Positions 35,837 to 44,885 of a stretch of DNA of 64,000 bases are shown here, piece after piece. The DNA comes from Anabaena sp. WA102 (GTDB lineage: Bacteria; Cyanobacteriota; Cyanobacteriia; Cyanobacteriales; Nostocaceae), in the NCBI RefSeq assembly GCF_001277295.1, contig NZ_CP011456.1, positions 2,790,001 to 2,854,000 of the forward strand, read 5' to 3'. Each line of letters opens with the position of its first letter. The stretch's first letter is position 1. The position numbers were made by a program, and so were the translations under genes. The notes under the pieces are model-generated. The model was not told the origin of the DNA. It did no database searches and saw nothing but the letters and a program-made list of their open reading frames with translations.

Positions 35837-36025
35837 GACTTAATATGAAGGTATGTGAATATTTATATTTTGCACTAAGCCCTGGCGAATACAATATGGC
35901 TTCGCCTCCCATTAGGGATACGCGGCTACATAAACAAAGTCCGTCTTCATGGACTAATAAATCTTAACCCACGCAGGTGGGTTTTGCCTGTGTAGACGCG
36001 GTTTCTAACCGCCTGGTGTAAATAT

Positions 36026-36541
36026 CTATTGTTGTTGTAAATATTTTTCATATCCAATCTGGTCTAGTTTAGCTTGCTTTTCCATGACCATATTACAAAG
36101 ACTTTGCCGATAAACTTGCACTTTTTCGAGTAATTCTGGTTGGTGAGTAGCAAGAATTTGTACAGCTAAAAGTCCAGCGTTTTTAGAATTCCCAATAGCG
36201 ACAGTAGCAACAGGTATTCCTGCTGGCATTTGCACTATAGAATATAAAGAATCCACACCTTGTAAATTCCGAGTAGCGACGGGAACACCAATCACAGGTA
36301 AAGGAGTTAAAGATGCTACCATACCAGGGAGATGTGCCGCACCACCAGCACCAGCGATAATTACCTTGATACCGCGTTGATGTGCAGTTTTAGCATACTC
36401 AACCATCCGTTCTGGGGTACGATGGGCAGAGACAATGGCAACTTCAACTACAATACCAAATTCTTCACAAATAGCGATCGCATCCTTCATTGTAGGCAAA
36501 TCGGAATCACTACCCATGATAATACCAACTTCGAGACTCAT
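36026..36541 (-). CDS. purE: 5-(carboxyamino)imidazole ribonucleotide mutase PurE
   Basis: A 171-residue protein from ATG 36541 (MSLEVGIIMGSDSDLPTM). An open frame continues upstream for 118 codons, but that part is only a translated 9-bp repeat (Leu-Pro-Gln), so it is not part of the gene. PurE landmarks are GSDSDLP, SAHRTPE and GAGGAAHLPG, with the conserved GVPVATRNLQGVDSL segment. It converts N5-CAIR to CAIR in purine synthesis. Another purine gene, purH, lies 23 kb away. The upstream region toward nagA is filled with tandem repeats. Confidence 0.95.
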   Translation of the reverse strand: MSLEVGIIMGSDSDLPTMKDAIAICEEFGIVVEVAIVSAHRTPERMVEYAKTAHQRGIKVIIAGAGGAAHLPGMVASLTPLPVIGVPVATRNLQGVDSLYSIVQMPAGIPVATVAIGNSKNAGLLAVQILATHQPELLEKVQVYRQSLCNMVMEKQAKLDQIGYEKYLQQQ

Positions 36542-36549
36542 ATAATTTA

Positions 36550-37070
36550 GGGAACAGGGAACAGGGAACAGGGAACAGGGAACAGGGGGAGTTGGGGGAG
36601 TTGGGGGAGTTGGGGGAGTTGGGGGAGTTGGGGGAGTTGGGGGAGTTGGGGGAGTTGGGGAGTTGGGGGAGTTGGGGGAGTTGGGGGAGTTGGGGGAGTT
36701 GGGGAGTTGGGGGAGTTGGGGGAGTTGGGGGAGTTGGGGGAGTTGGGGGAGTTGGGGGAGTTGGGGGAGTTGGGGGAGTTGGGGGAGTTGGGGGAGTTGG
36801 GGGAGTTGGGGGAGTTGGGGGAGTTGGGGGAGTTGGGGGAGTTGGGGGAGTTGGGGGAGTTGGGGAAGTAAAAGGGGAGAAATATTCTTGTGCAACTAAC
36901 AACTGACAACTAACAACTAACAACTAACAACTAACAACTGACAACTAACAACTGACAACTGACAACTGACAACTAACAACTGACAACTAACAACTGACAA
37001 CTGACAACTGACAACTGACAACTGACAACTGACAACTGACAACTGACAACGAACAACTAACAACTGACAA
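36550..37070. repeat. Three successive tandem repeat blocks between purE and nagA
   Basis: Block 1 (36550-36588): five units of GGAACAG. Block 2 (about 36588-36867): some thirty units of the 9-mer TTGGGGGAG with a few 8-bp variants. Block 3 (36893-37070): about twenty-five units of AACTGAC/AACTAAC. They fill nearly the whole 536 bp between the divergent purE and nagA start codons, leaving only a few bases for promoters. All open reading frames here are repeat artefacts. Confidence 0.95.
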
Positions 37071-37077
37071 AAATACC

Positions 37078-38253
37078 ATGCTGGCAAATGTAGATATTAT
37101 CAACGTAAGAATCCCCGGTTATCAAGATTTACAAAGAATCTTAGTTAACCAAGCAGGCATAATTGAGGAAATTATGCCCATGAACACAGCATGGGAAAAA
37201 GTTGTACCACAAAACTTACAAATTTTAGATGTAGCTGGAGACTGGATTTCTTTAGGTGGTGTGGATTTACAAATCAATGGTGGACTAGGATTAGCCTTCC
37301 CGGAATTAACAGCAGACAATTCCTTTATGCTGCCAAAAATCTCTTCATTTCTGTGGGAAGCAGGAGTTGACGGTTATTTACCCACCCTAGTGACAACCTC
37401 CATCGAAAATATTCAGCGATCGCTCGCCATTCTCGCCAATTATACCCCCAATTCTCCAACCTCCGCCCAAATTCTCGGAGTCCATTTAGAAGGTCCATTT
37501 TTAAACTACTACAAACGCGGCGCACATCCAGCCGAATATCTTCTTCCCCTCACCATAGATCAAGTTAAACGGGTCTTAGGAGATTATGCCCATATTGTCA
37601 AAGTCATCACTCTCGCACCAGAATTAGACACCACAGGTAAAGTCATCCCATATTTGGGTTCTTTGGGAATCACTGTCAGCTTAGGACATTCACAAGCCAC
37701 AGCTACAGAAGCCCAACAAGCTTTTACTCAAGGCGCTACAATGATAACCCACGCCTTTAACGCCATGCCACCCCTACACCACCGTGAACCGGGCTTATTA
37801 GGCGCAGCCATGAACAATCCTGATGTATTTTGTGGTTTCATTGCCGATGGTCAGCACGTTACCCCAATGATCTTAAAAATTCTTCTGCGTGCCAGTGAAA
37901 GGTTATTTATTGTCAGTGATGCCCTTGCACCATTAGGATTACCTGACGGCATCTATCCTTGGGATACCCGACAAATAGAAGTTATCAACGGTACAGCCAG
38001 ATTACAAGATGGCACTTTATCAGGAACAACCCTACCATTATTAACTGGAGTTCAAAATCTAGTGAAATGGGGAATTTGTGACCTAGAAACCGCCGTTAGC
38101 CTCGCTACAGACGCACCCAGGCAAGCTATCAACTTACCAAAATTTGCCGCCCAACAACCCGCCCACTTATTACGTTGGAAATGGGATGAGGTTGGTAAAG
38201 AACTGACATGGAAACGGTTAACTGTAGCGAACAGTTTTACTCCTGACTCCTGA
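37078..38253 (+). CDS. nagA: N-acetylglucosamine-6-phosphate deacetylase
   Basis: A 391-residue amidohydrolase. Landmarks: the metal/substrate segment GVHLEGPFLNYYKRGAHP, SLGHSQATATEAQQAF with a metal histidine, THAFNAMPPLHHREPG, and ISDALAPLGLPDG-like VSDALAPLGLPDG with the catalytic Asp, then DGTLSGTTLP. It removes acetate from GlcNAc-6-phosphate, feeding amino-sugar recycling. It starts at ATG 37078, directly after the repeat block; no clear ribosome-binding site is visible (upstream bases are ACAAAAATACC). Length is normal. Confidence 0.94.
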   Translation: MLANVDIINVRIPGYQDLQRILVNQAGIIEEIMPMNTAWEKVVPQNLQILDVAGDWISLGGVDLQINGGLGLAFPELTADNSFMLPKISSFLWEAGVDGYLPTLVTTSIENIQRSLAILANYTPNSPTSAQILGVHLEGPFLNYYKRGAHPAEYLLPLTIDQVKRVLGDYAHIVKVITLAPELDTTGKVIPYLGSLGITVSLGHSQATATEAQQAFTQGATMITHAFNAMPPLHHREPGLLGAAMNNPDVFCGFIADGQHVTPMILKILLRASERLFIVSDALAPLGLPDGIYPWDTRQIEVINGTARLQDGTLSGTTLPLLTGVQNLVKWGICDLETAVSLATDAPRQAINLPKFAAQQPAHLLRWKWDEVGKELTWKRLTVANSFTPDS

Positions 38254-39415
38254 CTCCTGCTGTAATTAGTTTTCAGGATCAATACCTTGTCCAAATCGAA
38301 AAAAGTCTTGATTTGTAGGTTGGATTGAGGTACGTTCACGTATCCCTGACGGGAGGCGTTAGCCATAGTGTGGCGATAGCTTGCGTGGCGACGTAGGAGC
38401 CATAGCCATAACCCAACAAATGCGTCGGGTTGCGCTGTCGCTTAACCCGACCTACAAAAAATGGACAAGGTATTGCAGGATGACTATTTATATTAAACTC
38501 AGGCAACCCCAGACGCTGAATTTACTTTGGCGAGTTGGAGTTATAGTTAGCGACTACACTATCTTTCAGGGATTTATACTGGGAATACAAGTTTTGGAAA
38601 ATGCCTAAAAGTGCTGATGATAACATTTCTGTATTTTCCGAATTATATGTATGTTTAATAGCTTGATATAAAATTGATTACTGATTTTATTCCGTAGCAA
38701 CAAGTAAGTATGTATTTTTATATACTCAATAAGTGCATTTGTGCGCGTTTAATGCCATTTTTCTATGGTCTCATTAATTTTTTATTTGGGGATAAGAATA
38801 AATACTTACTGGAAATAAATCACTGTTATTGCTTGACAATAATTGTTTTAATTGCAACTAATTATGTAGACATTTTAAATATATTTACTTACTAAAAATG
38901 TAGATAAAAAATCATGTACTGGGCGAAAAGAGTCCAAGTATTTTGACAATTTAATCTTTGTCTAGATTATGTTTAGGCTGGTGATATCTTTTGAAGAGTC
39001 AACTATTGGCAGTAAAATTTCATCGAAACACCAAGTAACTGGATGATTTTTCGATACTTCATAATTTACAACTACTGAGAATAAATATTAGGTAGTAATT
39101 GTCAAATTGGGCGATCGCTTAATATGAAGTTTCCCGAAGAAAATATAGAAATCTTAAAAAAAACGTTACATAGCCAAAGTCCTGAATTAATCACGGGTTA
39201 CAAGCTCAAACTCAACTATAAATTTGGACATTTCTTTCAGACTTCCGCTAAAACCCTGATCCCCAAGTCCGAAAATTCATGTTAATGTATTCGAGTTACA
39301 AAACACAAAGTGAAAGCGGAACGGGTTAAAGTTTCCGGCGAGAGTCACTGTTCACAAGGTGAAACCCCCGCTAATCAAAAAACTTAAGTTCTACAGTCGC
39401 TTTAAAATCGGACGC
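38254..39415. other. 1.16-kb region without a convincing gene
   Basis: It contains a dispersed repeat (about 38340-38456, CGTCGGGTTGCGCTGTCGC) and then AT-rich sequence. Two open frames (38381-38608, 38710-38895) have no family features and unfavourable composition. The last 250 bp before rlpA may be a long 5' leader; segments such as CCGGCGAGAGTCAC at 39337 look structured, but I could not match a riboswitch class. Confidence 0.5.
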
Positions 39416-40531
39416 ATGAATCAAAGACATTTGTGGACTACAGTTGCCGTAATTCTGGCCGTTTTGGGTTTACCCTCAGTTGGTCGAACTCAAACCAGTG
39501 AGGAAAGTTCCCCAACTAGGCAAGCATCATCTATCAGTGATGCAGTCAAAGTAGGAGAATACCAATCCCCAACAGAAAACCCCACCTTGGATGCTGTGAT
39601 TACTAGGATTTATCCTCACAGTATTAAAGGTTTACAAGCAGCTACTCTTTATGTTCGGGACATTCCTGTTCTGACTTTTTTGGGTTCTACCCCAGTTACT
39701 AACAACAAAACTAAAGTTGGAGTAATTGGCAATAATGAGAATATCAATCCTGACTCTCTTGTTGCTACCAATACAGCCAAAGTTGCCAGTTTTAGCAATG
39801 CTGGTAATACAATCAATTTTAACAAACAAGTTAGCTCTATTGACAATGATCCAATTCAGAAAGCTAGTGTGATTGCCGCTAGAATTAACGAACTGATCCA
39901 GAACAATGTAGATGCAAGCAAGATTACTGTCAGTTGGAAAACAGCGGATAATTCCGTAATTAACAATAAAGCCAATAAAAAAGGCTTCTTCCGTAAACAA
40001 CCGTCAGTGGATCGCTACACCATTACCATTGACGGTCAAGAACTGGTAGAAGTCAATGAAGGTACTAGATTAGCAGATACCACAGAAAATCTTGCCCAAG
40101 ATGCCTTACAAGCAACTAACAGACTGCGGAGACTCATCGGCAACGCATCTCCCATTCAGACAATTGCTAACTTACCCGCTAGTAAATCAGTTTCTAGTGC
40201 CAGTCTACCGCAAAAAATTGCCTTCGGTAATGTCAATCTCAGTTTCCAAGGGATGGCTTCTTGGTATGGATATGATGGTTCTGGCAATAAAACCGCCAGT
40301 GGTGAAAGATATAATCCCGAAGGATTAACTGCGGCTCATCGTAGCTTACCGATGGGAACAAAAATCCGTGTCACTAACACCCGTAATGGTCGTTCTGTTG
40401 TTGTCAGAATCAATGATCGAGGACCTTTCATCCGGGGTCGAATTATTGACCTTTCCGCCGGCGCTGCTCGGCTTTTGGGTATGATCAGCAGTGGTGTTGC
40501 TCCAGTTAGTCTTGAGGTTTTAGGAAAATAA
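39416..40531 (+). CDS. rlpA: RlpA-like septal ring lytic transglycosylase
   Basis: About 371 residues from ATG 39416, which gives a good signal peptide (NQRHLWTTVAVILAVLGLPSVGRTQ). A GTG at 39359 would add 19 residues. The middle is a long low-similarity region. The C-terminal double-psi beta-barrel (about residues 280-370) carries the RlpA landmarks GMASWYG, TASGERYNP, LTAAHRSLPMGT, VRINDRGPF and RIIDLS; the Asp of NDRGPF is the conserved catalytic candidate. Such proteins cleave naked peptidoglycan glycan strands. There is no SPOR domain. A gene-free kilobase lies upstream. Confidence 0.9.
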   Translation: MNQRHLWTTVAVILAVLGLPSVGRTQTSEESSPTRQASSISDAVKVGEYQSPTENPTLDAVITRIYPHSIKGLQAATLYVRDIPVLTFLGSTPVTNNKTKVGVIGNNENINPDSLVATNTAKVASFSNAGNTINFNKQVSSIDNDPIQKASVIAARINELIQNNVDASKITVSWKTADNSVINNKANKKGFFRKQPSVDRYTITIDGQELVEVNEGTRLADTTENLAQDALQATNRLRRLIGNASPIQTIANLPASKSVSSASLPQKIAFGNVNLSFQGMASWYGYDGSGNKTASGERYNPEGLTAAHRSLPMGTKIRVTNTRNGRSVVVRINDRGPFIRGRIIDLSAGAARLLGMISSGVAPVSLEVLGK

Positions 40532-40676
40532 CCCGTTTCCTAGTTCCGACTCTGTTTTCGCTTTTCACGATTAAATACCCCTGGTTCTTCTATTTTATCT
40601 CCCAATTATCCTTTGCGCCACGCTGCGCTATCGGATATACACTAACGGGGGAAAGGATAGAAACTAGGGGTATTTT

Positions 40677-42293
40677 GTGCGTGTGCTGACAACAGTTGTA
40701 GCTTTACGCTGCTATTTAAATCGTCGTCGCTGGCAAAGCCATCTGAGGCTACCAGATGATCTGGGACTTGATGAACAAACCAGTTGGTATCCCACAGCGG
40801 TTGGTTTAGTGCCAACTATGGGAGGTTTACATCAGGGGCATTTAAGTTTGATTAAACGGGCTAGACAGGAAAATGCAACGGTAATTGTGAGTATTTTTGT
40901 CAATCCCCTACAATTTGGACCCAACGAGGACTATCAATGCTATCCTCGCACTTTGGCACAAGACCGAGAATTTTGTGAACAGGCGGGAGTTGATGTGATT
41001 TTTGCCCCAACTCCGGAAGAAATTGGTGTACCGGGGAAGAATATAGCAGAAACTCAAGTGACACAAGTGATCCCTCCATCTGATATGATATCTAGCTTGT
41101 GTGGTAATTTTCGTCCAGGTCATTTTACTGGTGTGGCAACTATTGTCACTAAGCTTTTAAACTTGGTAGAACCTGACCGAGCTTACTTTGGACAAAAGGA
41201 TGGTCAACAATTGGCAATTATTAAACGGTTAGTAGCTGATTTGAATTTGCCAGTAGAAATTGTTGCTTGTCCTACGGTGCGGGATGTGTCCGGCTTGGCT
41301 TTAAGTTCTCGTAATCAATATTTGACGGCTACAGAAAAAGAGCAAGCAACTGTGTTATTTAAAGGTTTACGGCAAGCTGAAGCGGCGTTTCGGGCTGGCG
41401 TTCGTGACAGTGGTGAACTCATAGCATTGGCGCGGCAAGAAATCGCAAAAGTTAGCAATATCAGCTTGGAATATATTGAATTGGTTGAACCGAATACGTT
41501 GATGTTTTTAGAAAAAGTTGAGGATGAAGGAATGTTGGCGATCGCTGCTCGTCTTGGTTCTACAAGGTTAATTGATAATACGATTCTGCGCGATGGCAAT
41601 GATGGACTCCGCCAACCGATCATTGCTATTGATGGTCCGGCTGGTGCTGGTAAATCTACTGTGGCTCGTCAAGTGGCACAGGAATTAGGTTTGGTGTACT
41701 TAGATACTGGTGCTATGTACCGGGCGATCGCTTGGTTAGTCATGGAACAGGGAATTGCTATTGATGATGATTGTGCTGTGGCGGAATTAGCCGCTCACTG
41801 CAAAATTGACCTCACTCCCAGTCAAAGTTTGCAAACTCCCGTGAGAGTCCAGATTAATGATATTGATGTCACTCAAAAAATTCGCACTGTTGAGGTAACA
41901 TCTCTTGTATCGGCGATCGCTGCCCAAAGTGCAGTGCGTCAAGCCTTGGTCAAACAGCAGCAAAGTTGGGGACAACGCGGGGGGTTAGTAGCAGAAGGTC
42001 GAGACATAGGCACTCACGTCTTTCCAGATGCGGAAATTAAAATCTTCTTAACCGCTTCCGTCGGTGAACGAGCGCGTCGTCGTCAGCAAGACTTTCAAAA
42101 AACAGGTTCAATCTTGAGTTTAGAACAACTAGAACAGGAGATTGCTGAACGCGACTTCAAAGATAGCACCCGGAAAGTCTCCCCTTTGCAAAAAGCGGCT
42201 GATGCCATTGAACTCCAAACCGACGGTTTAACTGCTTCTGAAGTAGCAGCACAAATCATTAGCCATTACAACCAGCGGCTATCCCATTGGTAG
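40677..42293 (+). CDS. panC/cmk: Bifunctional pantothenate synthetase / cytidylate kinase
   Basis: A 538-residue fusion typical of cyanobacteria. Residues about 40-310 are PanC, with VPTMGGLHQGHLSLI (HIGH-like), FVNPLQFGPNEDY, RPGHFTGVATIVTKL and QKDGQQLAII; it joins pantoate to beta-alanine. Residues about 317-538 are Cmk, with the P-loop IDGPAGAGKSTVA, DTGAMYRAIAW, EGRDIGTHVFPDA and the lid segment ERARRRQ. The start is GTG 40677. A short N-terminal extension before PanC is normal for the fusion. It is monocistronic, 145 bp after rlpA. Confidence 0.96.
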   Translation: MRVLTTVVALRCYLNRRRWQSHLRLPDDLGLDEQTSWYPTAVGLVPTMGGLHQGHLSLIKRARQENATVIVSIFVNPLQFGPNEDYQCYPRTLAQDREFCEQAGVDVIFAPTPEEIGVPGKNIAETQVTQVIPPSDMISSLCGNFRPGHFTGVATIVTKLLNLVEPDRAYFGQKDGQQLAIIKRLVADLNLPVEIVACPTVRDVSGLALSSRNQYLTATEKEQATVLFKGLRQAEAAFRAGVRDSGELIALARQEIAKVSNISLEYIELVEPNTLMFLEKVEDEGMLAIAARLGSTRLIDNTILRDGNDGLRQPIIAIDGPAGAGKSTVARQVAQELGLVYLDTGAMYRAIAWLVMEQGIAIDDDCAVAELAAHCKIDLTPSQSLQTPVRVQINDIDVTQKIRTVEVTSLVSAIAAQSAVRQALVKQQQSWGQRGGLVAEGRDIGTHVFPDAEIKIFLTASVGERARRRQQDFQKTGSILSLEQLEQEIAERDFKDSTRKVSPLQKAADAIELQTDGLTASEVAAQIISHYNQRLSHW

Positions 42294-42833
42294 ATCACCA
42301 GAACGTAGGGGCGCAGGGCCTGCGCCCAAATTCCTAAAGAGACTTCCAAGAAATAAATTATCCTAAGAAACGAACCACAGAGGCACAGAGTACACAGAGA
42401 GAGAATTTCTGCATCAGTTTTGGGACATTTTTTTATTTGGAAGTCTCAAAGGACTTCAAAACAGTGGTGAGCGCCGACTAACTCACCATTTTAATTTTTA
42501 GTGCTTTGAACTACATCCTAAACTAGTTTCAGATAGATTCATCTTTCTTGAGGTGGATATTAGTCTGAGTTAATAATTGTATATTTTAAACCGGGCTTTT
42601 TGTTCACGCAGAGGCGCAGAGTCAACAGAGAGAAGTTAAGAGTTTAAGCTAAATAGATGGAATTTGCTTTGTTTATAAACTAATTGGTGGAAATTTCCAC
42701 TTTGGTAGTAGAATGACAATGTTAAGTTTTGTATTGCAGGATTAAGTAGGGCTTACTAAATACGAAACCTGTAATTTGCCTAGCTATGGCAATAGCTTTC
42801 AACTAGAAAACAGTAAAGAGAGGATTTCACAAA
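42294..42833. other. 540-bp intergenic region upstream of sodB
   Basis: No gene is visible. It contains a GC-rich inverted repeat GGGCGCAGGCCCTGCGCCC-like sequence at about 42307-42328 just after cmk (possible terminator) and the dispersed ACAGAGGCACAGAG and GCAGAGGCGCAGAG repeats. The last 20 bases hold AGAGAGG, the sodB ribosome-binding site. Confidence 0.5.
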
Positions 42834-43433
42834 ATGGCATTTACCCAACCAGCTTTACCTTTTGCTTCTGATGCTTTAGAATCCTATGGCATGAAGGCTG
42901 AAACCTTTGAATATCACTATGGTAAGCATCATAAAGCTTATGTAGATAATTTGAATAAGCTTGTTGATAGCACAGAATTAGCCAACAAGTCTTTGGAAGA
43001 AGTAATTCAAATCGCTTTTGGTGATTCTACCAAAGCTGGAATCTTCAACAATGCTGCTCAAGTTTGGAATCACTCCTTCTTCTGGAATTGCTTGAAACCA
43101 GCAGGTGGCGGCACTCCTACAGGCGCATTAGCTGCTAAAATTGATCAGGATTTTGGTAGTTTCGACAAATTCAAAGAAGAATTTTCTAACGCTGCTGCAA
43201 CTCAATTCGGTAGTGGTTGGGCTTGGTTGGTTGATGATGGTGGTACTCTGAAAGTAATGAAAACCCCCAACGCCGAAAACCCCCTCGCACACGGTAAAAA
43301 AGCTCTGTTAACCATTGACGTTTGGGAACACGCATATTACATTGACTTCAAAAATGCCCGTCCTGCATTCATCAAGAATTTCTTAGATAATTTGGTGAAC
43401 TGGGATTTTGTCGCTGCAAATTTCGCTGCTTAG
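42834..43433 (+). CDS. sodB: Iron superoxide dismutase
   Basis: A 199-residue cytoplasmic enzyme. Metal ligands are in FEYHYGKHHKAYV (His), NHSFFWNCL (His) and DVWEHAYYID (Asp and His). The Gln in AAQVWNHSFFW is at the position that favours iron over manganese. AGAGAGG lies ten bases upstream of the ATG. Length and sequence are typical of cyanobacterial SodB. It converts superoxide to hydrogen peroxide and oxygen. The gene is monocistronic, with heptamer-like TAATGGG repeats just after the stop. Confidence 0.96.
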   Translation: MAFTQPALPFASDALESYGMKAETFEYHYGKHHKAYVDNLNKLVDSTELANKSLEEVIQIAFGDSTKAGIFNNAAQVWNHSFFWNCLKPAGGGTPTGALAAKIDQDFGSFDKFKEEFSNAAATQFGSGWAWLVDDGGTLKVMKTPNAENPLAHGKKALLTIDVWEHAYYIDFKNARPAFIKNFLDNLVNWDFVAANFAA

Positions 43434-43502
43434 ATTTTAATGGGTAATGGGTAATTGGTAATGGGTAATATTTTTACTTATTACCCCTTATCCAATCTCT
43501 AA

Positions 43503-43661
43503 GAGGATGTTTTAAAAGTGGTATCCCGTAATTTTCATCACATTGTTACCCCCCTTACAAAGGGGAGAAACAAGAAAATCCAGTTCCCTCCCCTTTATAA
43601 GGGGAGGGTTAGGGAGGGGTAAAACATTTGATACAGCAATCGTGACTTTTCAAACACCCTC
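43503..43661. mobile_element. MITE, 159 bp, same family as 2942-3092
   Basis: Ends GAGGATGTTTTAAAAGT and ACTTTTCAAACACCCTC are inverted repeats that match the element in the DUF2887 gene. TAA flanks both sides (43500-43502 and 43662-43664). The inside holds the CCCCTTACAAAGGGG palindromic repeat and differs in sequence from the other copy. It is intergenic here. Confidence 0.8.
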
Positions 43662-43757
43662 TAAATTAATACTATTTAGGGCTTGCTGAAAAAGTTATCT
43701 GTGAGGGCTAGAAGTATGGCTAACGCCACGCTACGCTATCAGGAGTTCAGGAGTGTA

Positions 43758-43887
43758 TAAGTAGGTGAACACAATAAAACCAAACTGTGTAAAGAAATGT
43801 AAAATCGCCTAAACCCTCTTCACTCTTGCCTCTTGCCTCTTGCCTTTTGCCTTGCCATAACGACAATTTTCAACGCCAACCTACTTA
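43758..43887 (-). repeat. TAAGTAGGT element, copy 3
   Basis: On the minus strand it reads TAAGTAGGTTGGCGTT...TTCACCTACTTA. The internal heptamers are GGCAAGA/GGCAAAA, close to copy 1. It ends 16 bp from the parA-like stop codon. A 25-bp GGCTAACGCCACGC repeat lies just beside it at 43716-43740. Confidence 0.8.
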
Positions 43888-43903
43888 CTGCTATATTGTT
43901 AAT

Positions 43904-44788
43904 TTACAATTTCTGCAATAATTCCTGAGTTAACTGCATAAATGCCTTAGAACCCGCTGTATTCGGACTTAGTAAAGAAACGGGCATAAAACTATCAACA
44001 GCTTTGGCAACATTAACATCAACGGGGATTTGAGCTTTACAGATTTTATCTACTCCAAAATCTTCGATAACTCGGTGCATTACCTGTTTATAATATCTGC
44101 CATTCAGGAGATTGGCATTGGACATACTAAAGACAATTCCCAACATTTTTATATCTATTTTGGCTTCATGTTCGTGACTTTCTTTTAATTGGGCAATGCG
44201 TCTTTCTAAAAGTTGAATTCCGACTACAGATAAGGGTTCTGGTCTAGCGGGAAGAATGTAGAAATCACTGGTAGCTAAAGCACTTCGAGTCAGGAGATTA
44301 TAACCGGGAGCGCAATCTAAAAGAATAAAATCATATTCATTCCGTATAGGTTCTAAAATATCTCTAATTAAGACCCTTTCAAAGCGATTCCAGATAGTTT
44401 CAAAATCCTGTTCTCCTAATGCTACTGATTGATTATGCAGCATTTCTGAAACCAAAAATTCATCATATAAATCTATGTCTCCTGGTAATAAGTTTAATCC
44501 AGTCAGGTTACAAATCTCAGGTTGAATGATGTCCCCAATTGTAAATTTTGCCTCTGGTTCAGGGTTGATAATTTGATCTAGTAAATATCTAAATGTCTTT
44601 CTTTGTTTGCGACGTTTGGCAAAATCAACAGGTGACATTAAACTCAGTGTGGCACTGATTTGACTATCTAAATCTAAAACAAGTACCTTTTTTCCGTGAT
44701 TTTTGGCTAAACAGGTGGCTATATTCACGGTAATGGTGGTTTTACCAACTCCACCTTTCATGTTTGCGGTTGCAATTACATATCCCAT
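43904..44788 (-). CDS. ParA family ATPase
   Basis: A 294-residue ParA/MinD-type ATPase. The deviant Walker A is KGGVGKTT (residues 11-18), followed by VLVLDLDSQISATLSL (switch I) and YDFILLDCAPGYNLLTRSAL (Walker B). It has no N-terminal DNA-binding domain, so it is of the small type but with longer C-terminal helices. No parB gene is adjacent. It lies 97 bp downstream of the FtsK-fusion gene on the same strand, with a palindrome between, and is best seen as the last member of that group; an independent partition-like role is possible. Confidence 0.88.
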   Translation of the reverse strand: MGYVIATANMKGGVGKTTITVNIATCLAKNHGKKVLVLDLDSQISATLSLMSPVDFAKRRKQRKTFRYLLDQIINPEPEAKFTIGDIIQPEICNLTGLNLLPGDIDLYDEFLVSEMLHNQSVALGEQDFETIWNRFERVLIRDILEPIRNEYDFILLDCAPGYNLLTRSALATSDFYILPARPEPLSVVGIQLLERRIAQLKESHEHEAKIDIKMLGIVFSMSNANLLNGRYYKQVMHRVIEDFGVDKICKAQIPVDVNVAKAVDSFMPVSLLSPNTAGSKAFMQLTQELLQKL

Positions 44789-44847
44789 TTTAATTCCTCT
44801 ACTGACGCTTTCCCAATGATATAGCGTTTATATTATCTAATAAATTT

Positions 44848-44880
44848 AGATCCCCGACTTCTTAGAGAAGTCGGGGATCT
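44848..44880. terminator. Palindrome AGATCCCCGACTTCT, copy 4
   Basis: A perfect 15-bp inverted repeat with loop TAG, five bases beyond the stop of the minus-strand FtsK-fusion gene and 59 bp before the parA-like start. It could weaken read-through into parA. Confidence 0.6.
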
Positions 44881-44885
44881 TTTTT

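Noticed and set aside
36588..36867. CRISPR-like regular array between purE and nagA
   Set aside because: Units are contiguous 9-mers with no spacers; it is a simple tandem repeat.
36541..36895. 118-residue N-terminal extension of PurE rich in Leu-Pro-Gln
   Set aside because: It is the in-frame translation of the 9-bp tandem repeat; PurE proteins start at MSLEVGIIMGS, and open frames occur in several frames across the repeat.
38710..38895. 61-residue open frame in the gap before rlpA
   Set aside because: No family features, no ribosome-binding site, and composition like the surrounding AT-rich non-coding DNA.
39116..39415. c-di-AMP (ydaO-type) riboswitch upstream of rlpA
   Set aside because: This riboswitch class is known upstream of cell-wall genes in cyanobacteria, but I could not find its conserved GGGGAACC and GGGGTGAAT segments here.
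43904..44788. Plasmid partition locus
   Set aside because: No ParB gene or iteron/centromere-like array is adjacent, and the flanks are ordinary chromosomal genes (sodB, lipoate ligase-like).
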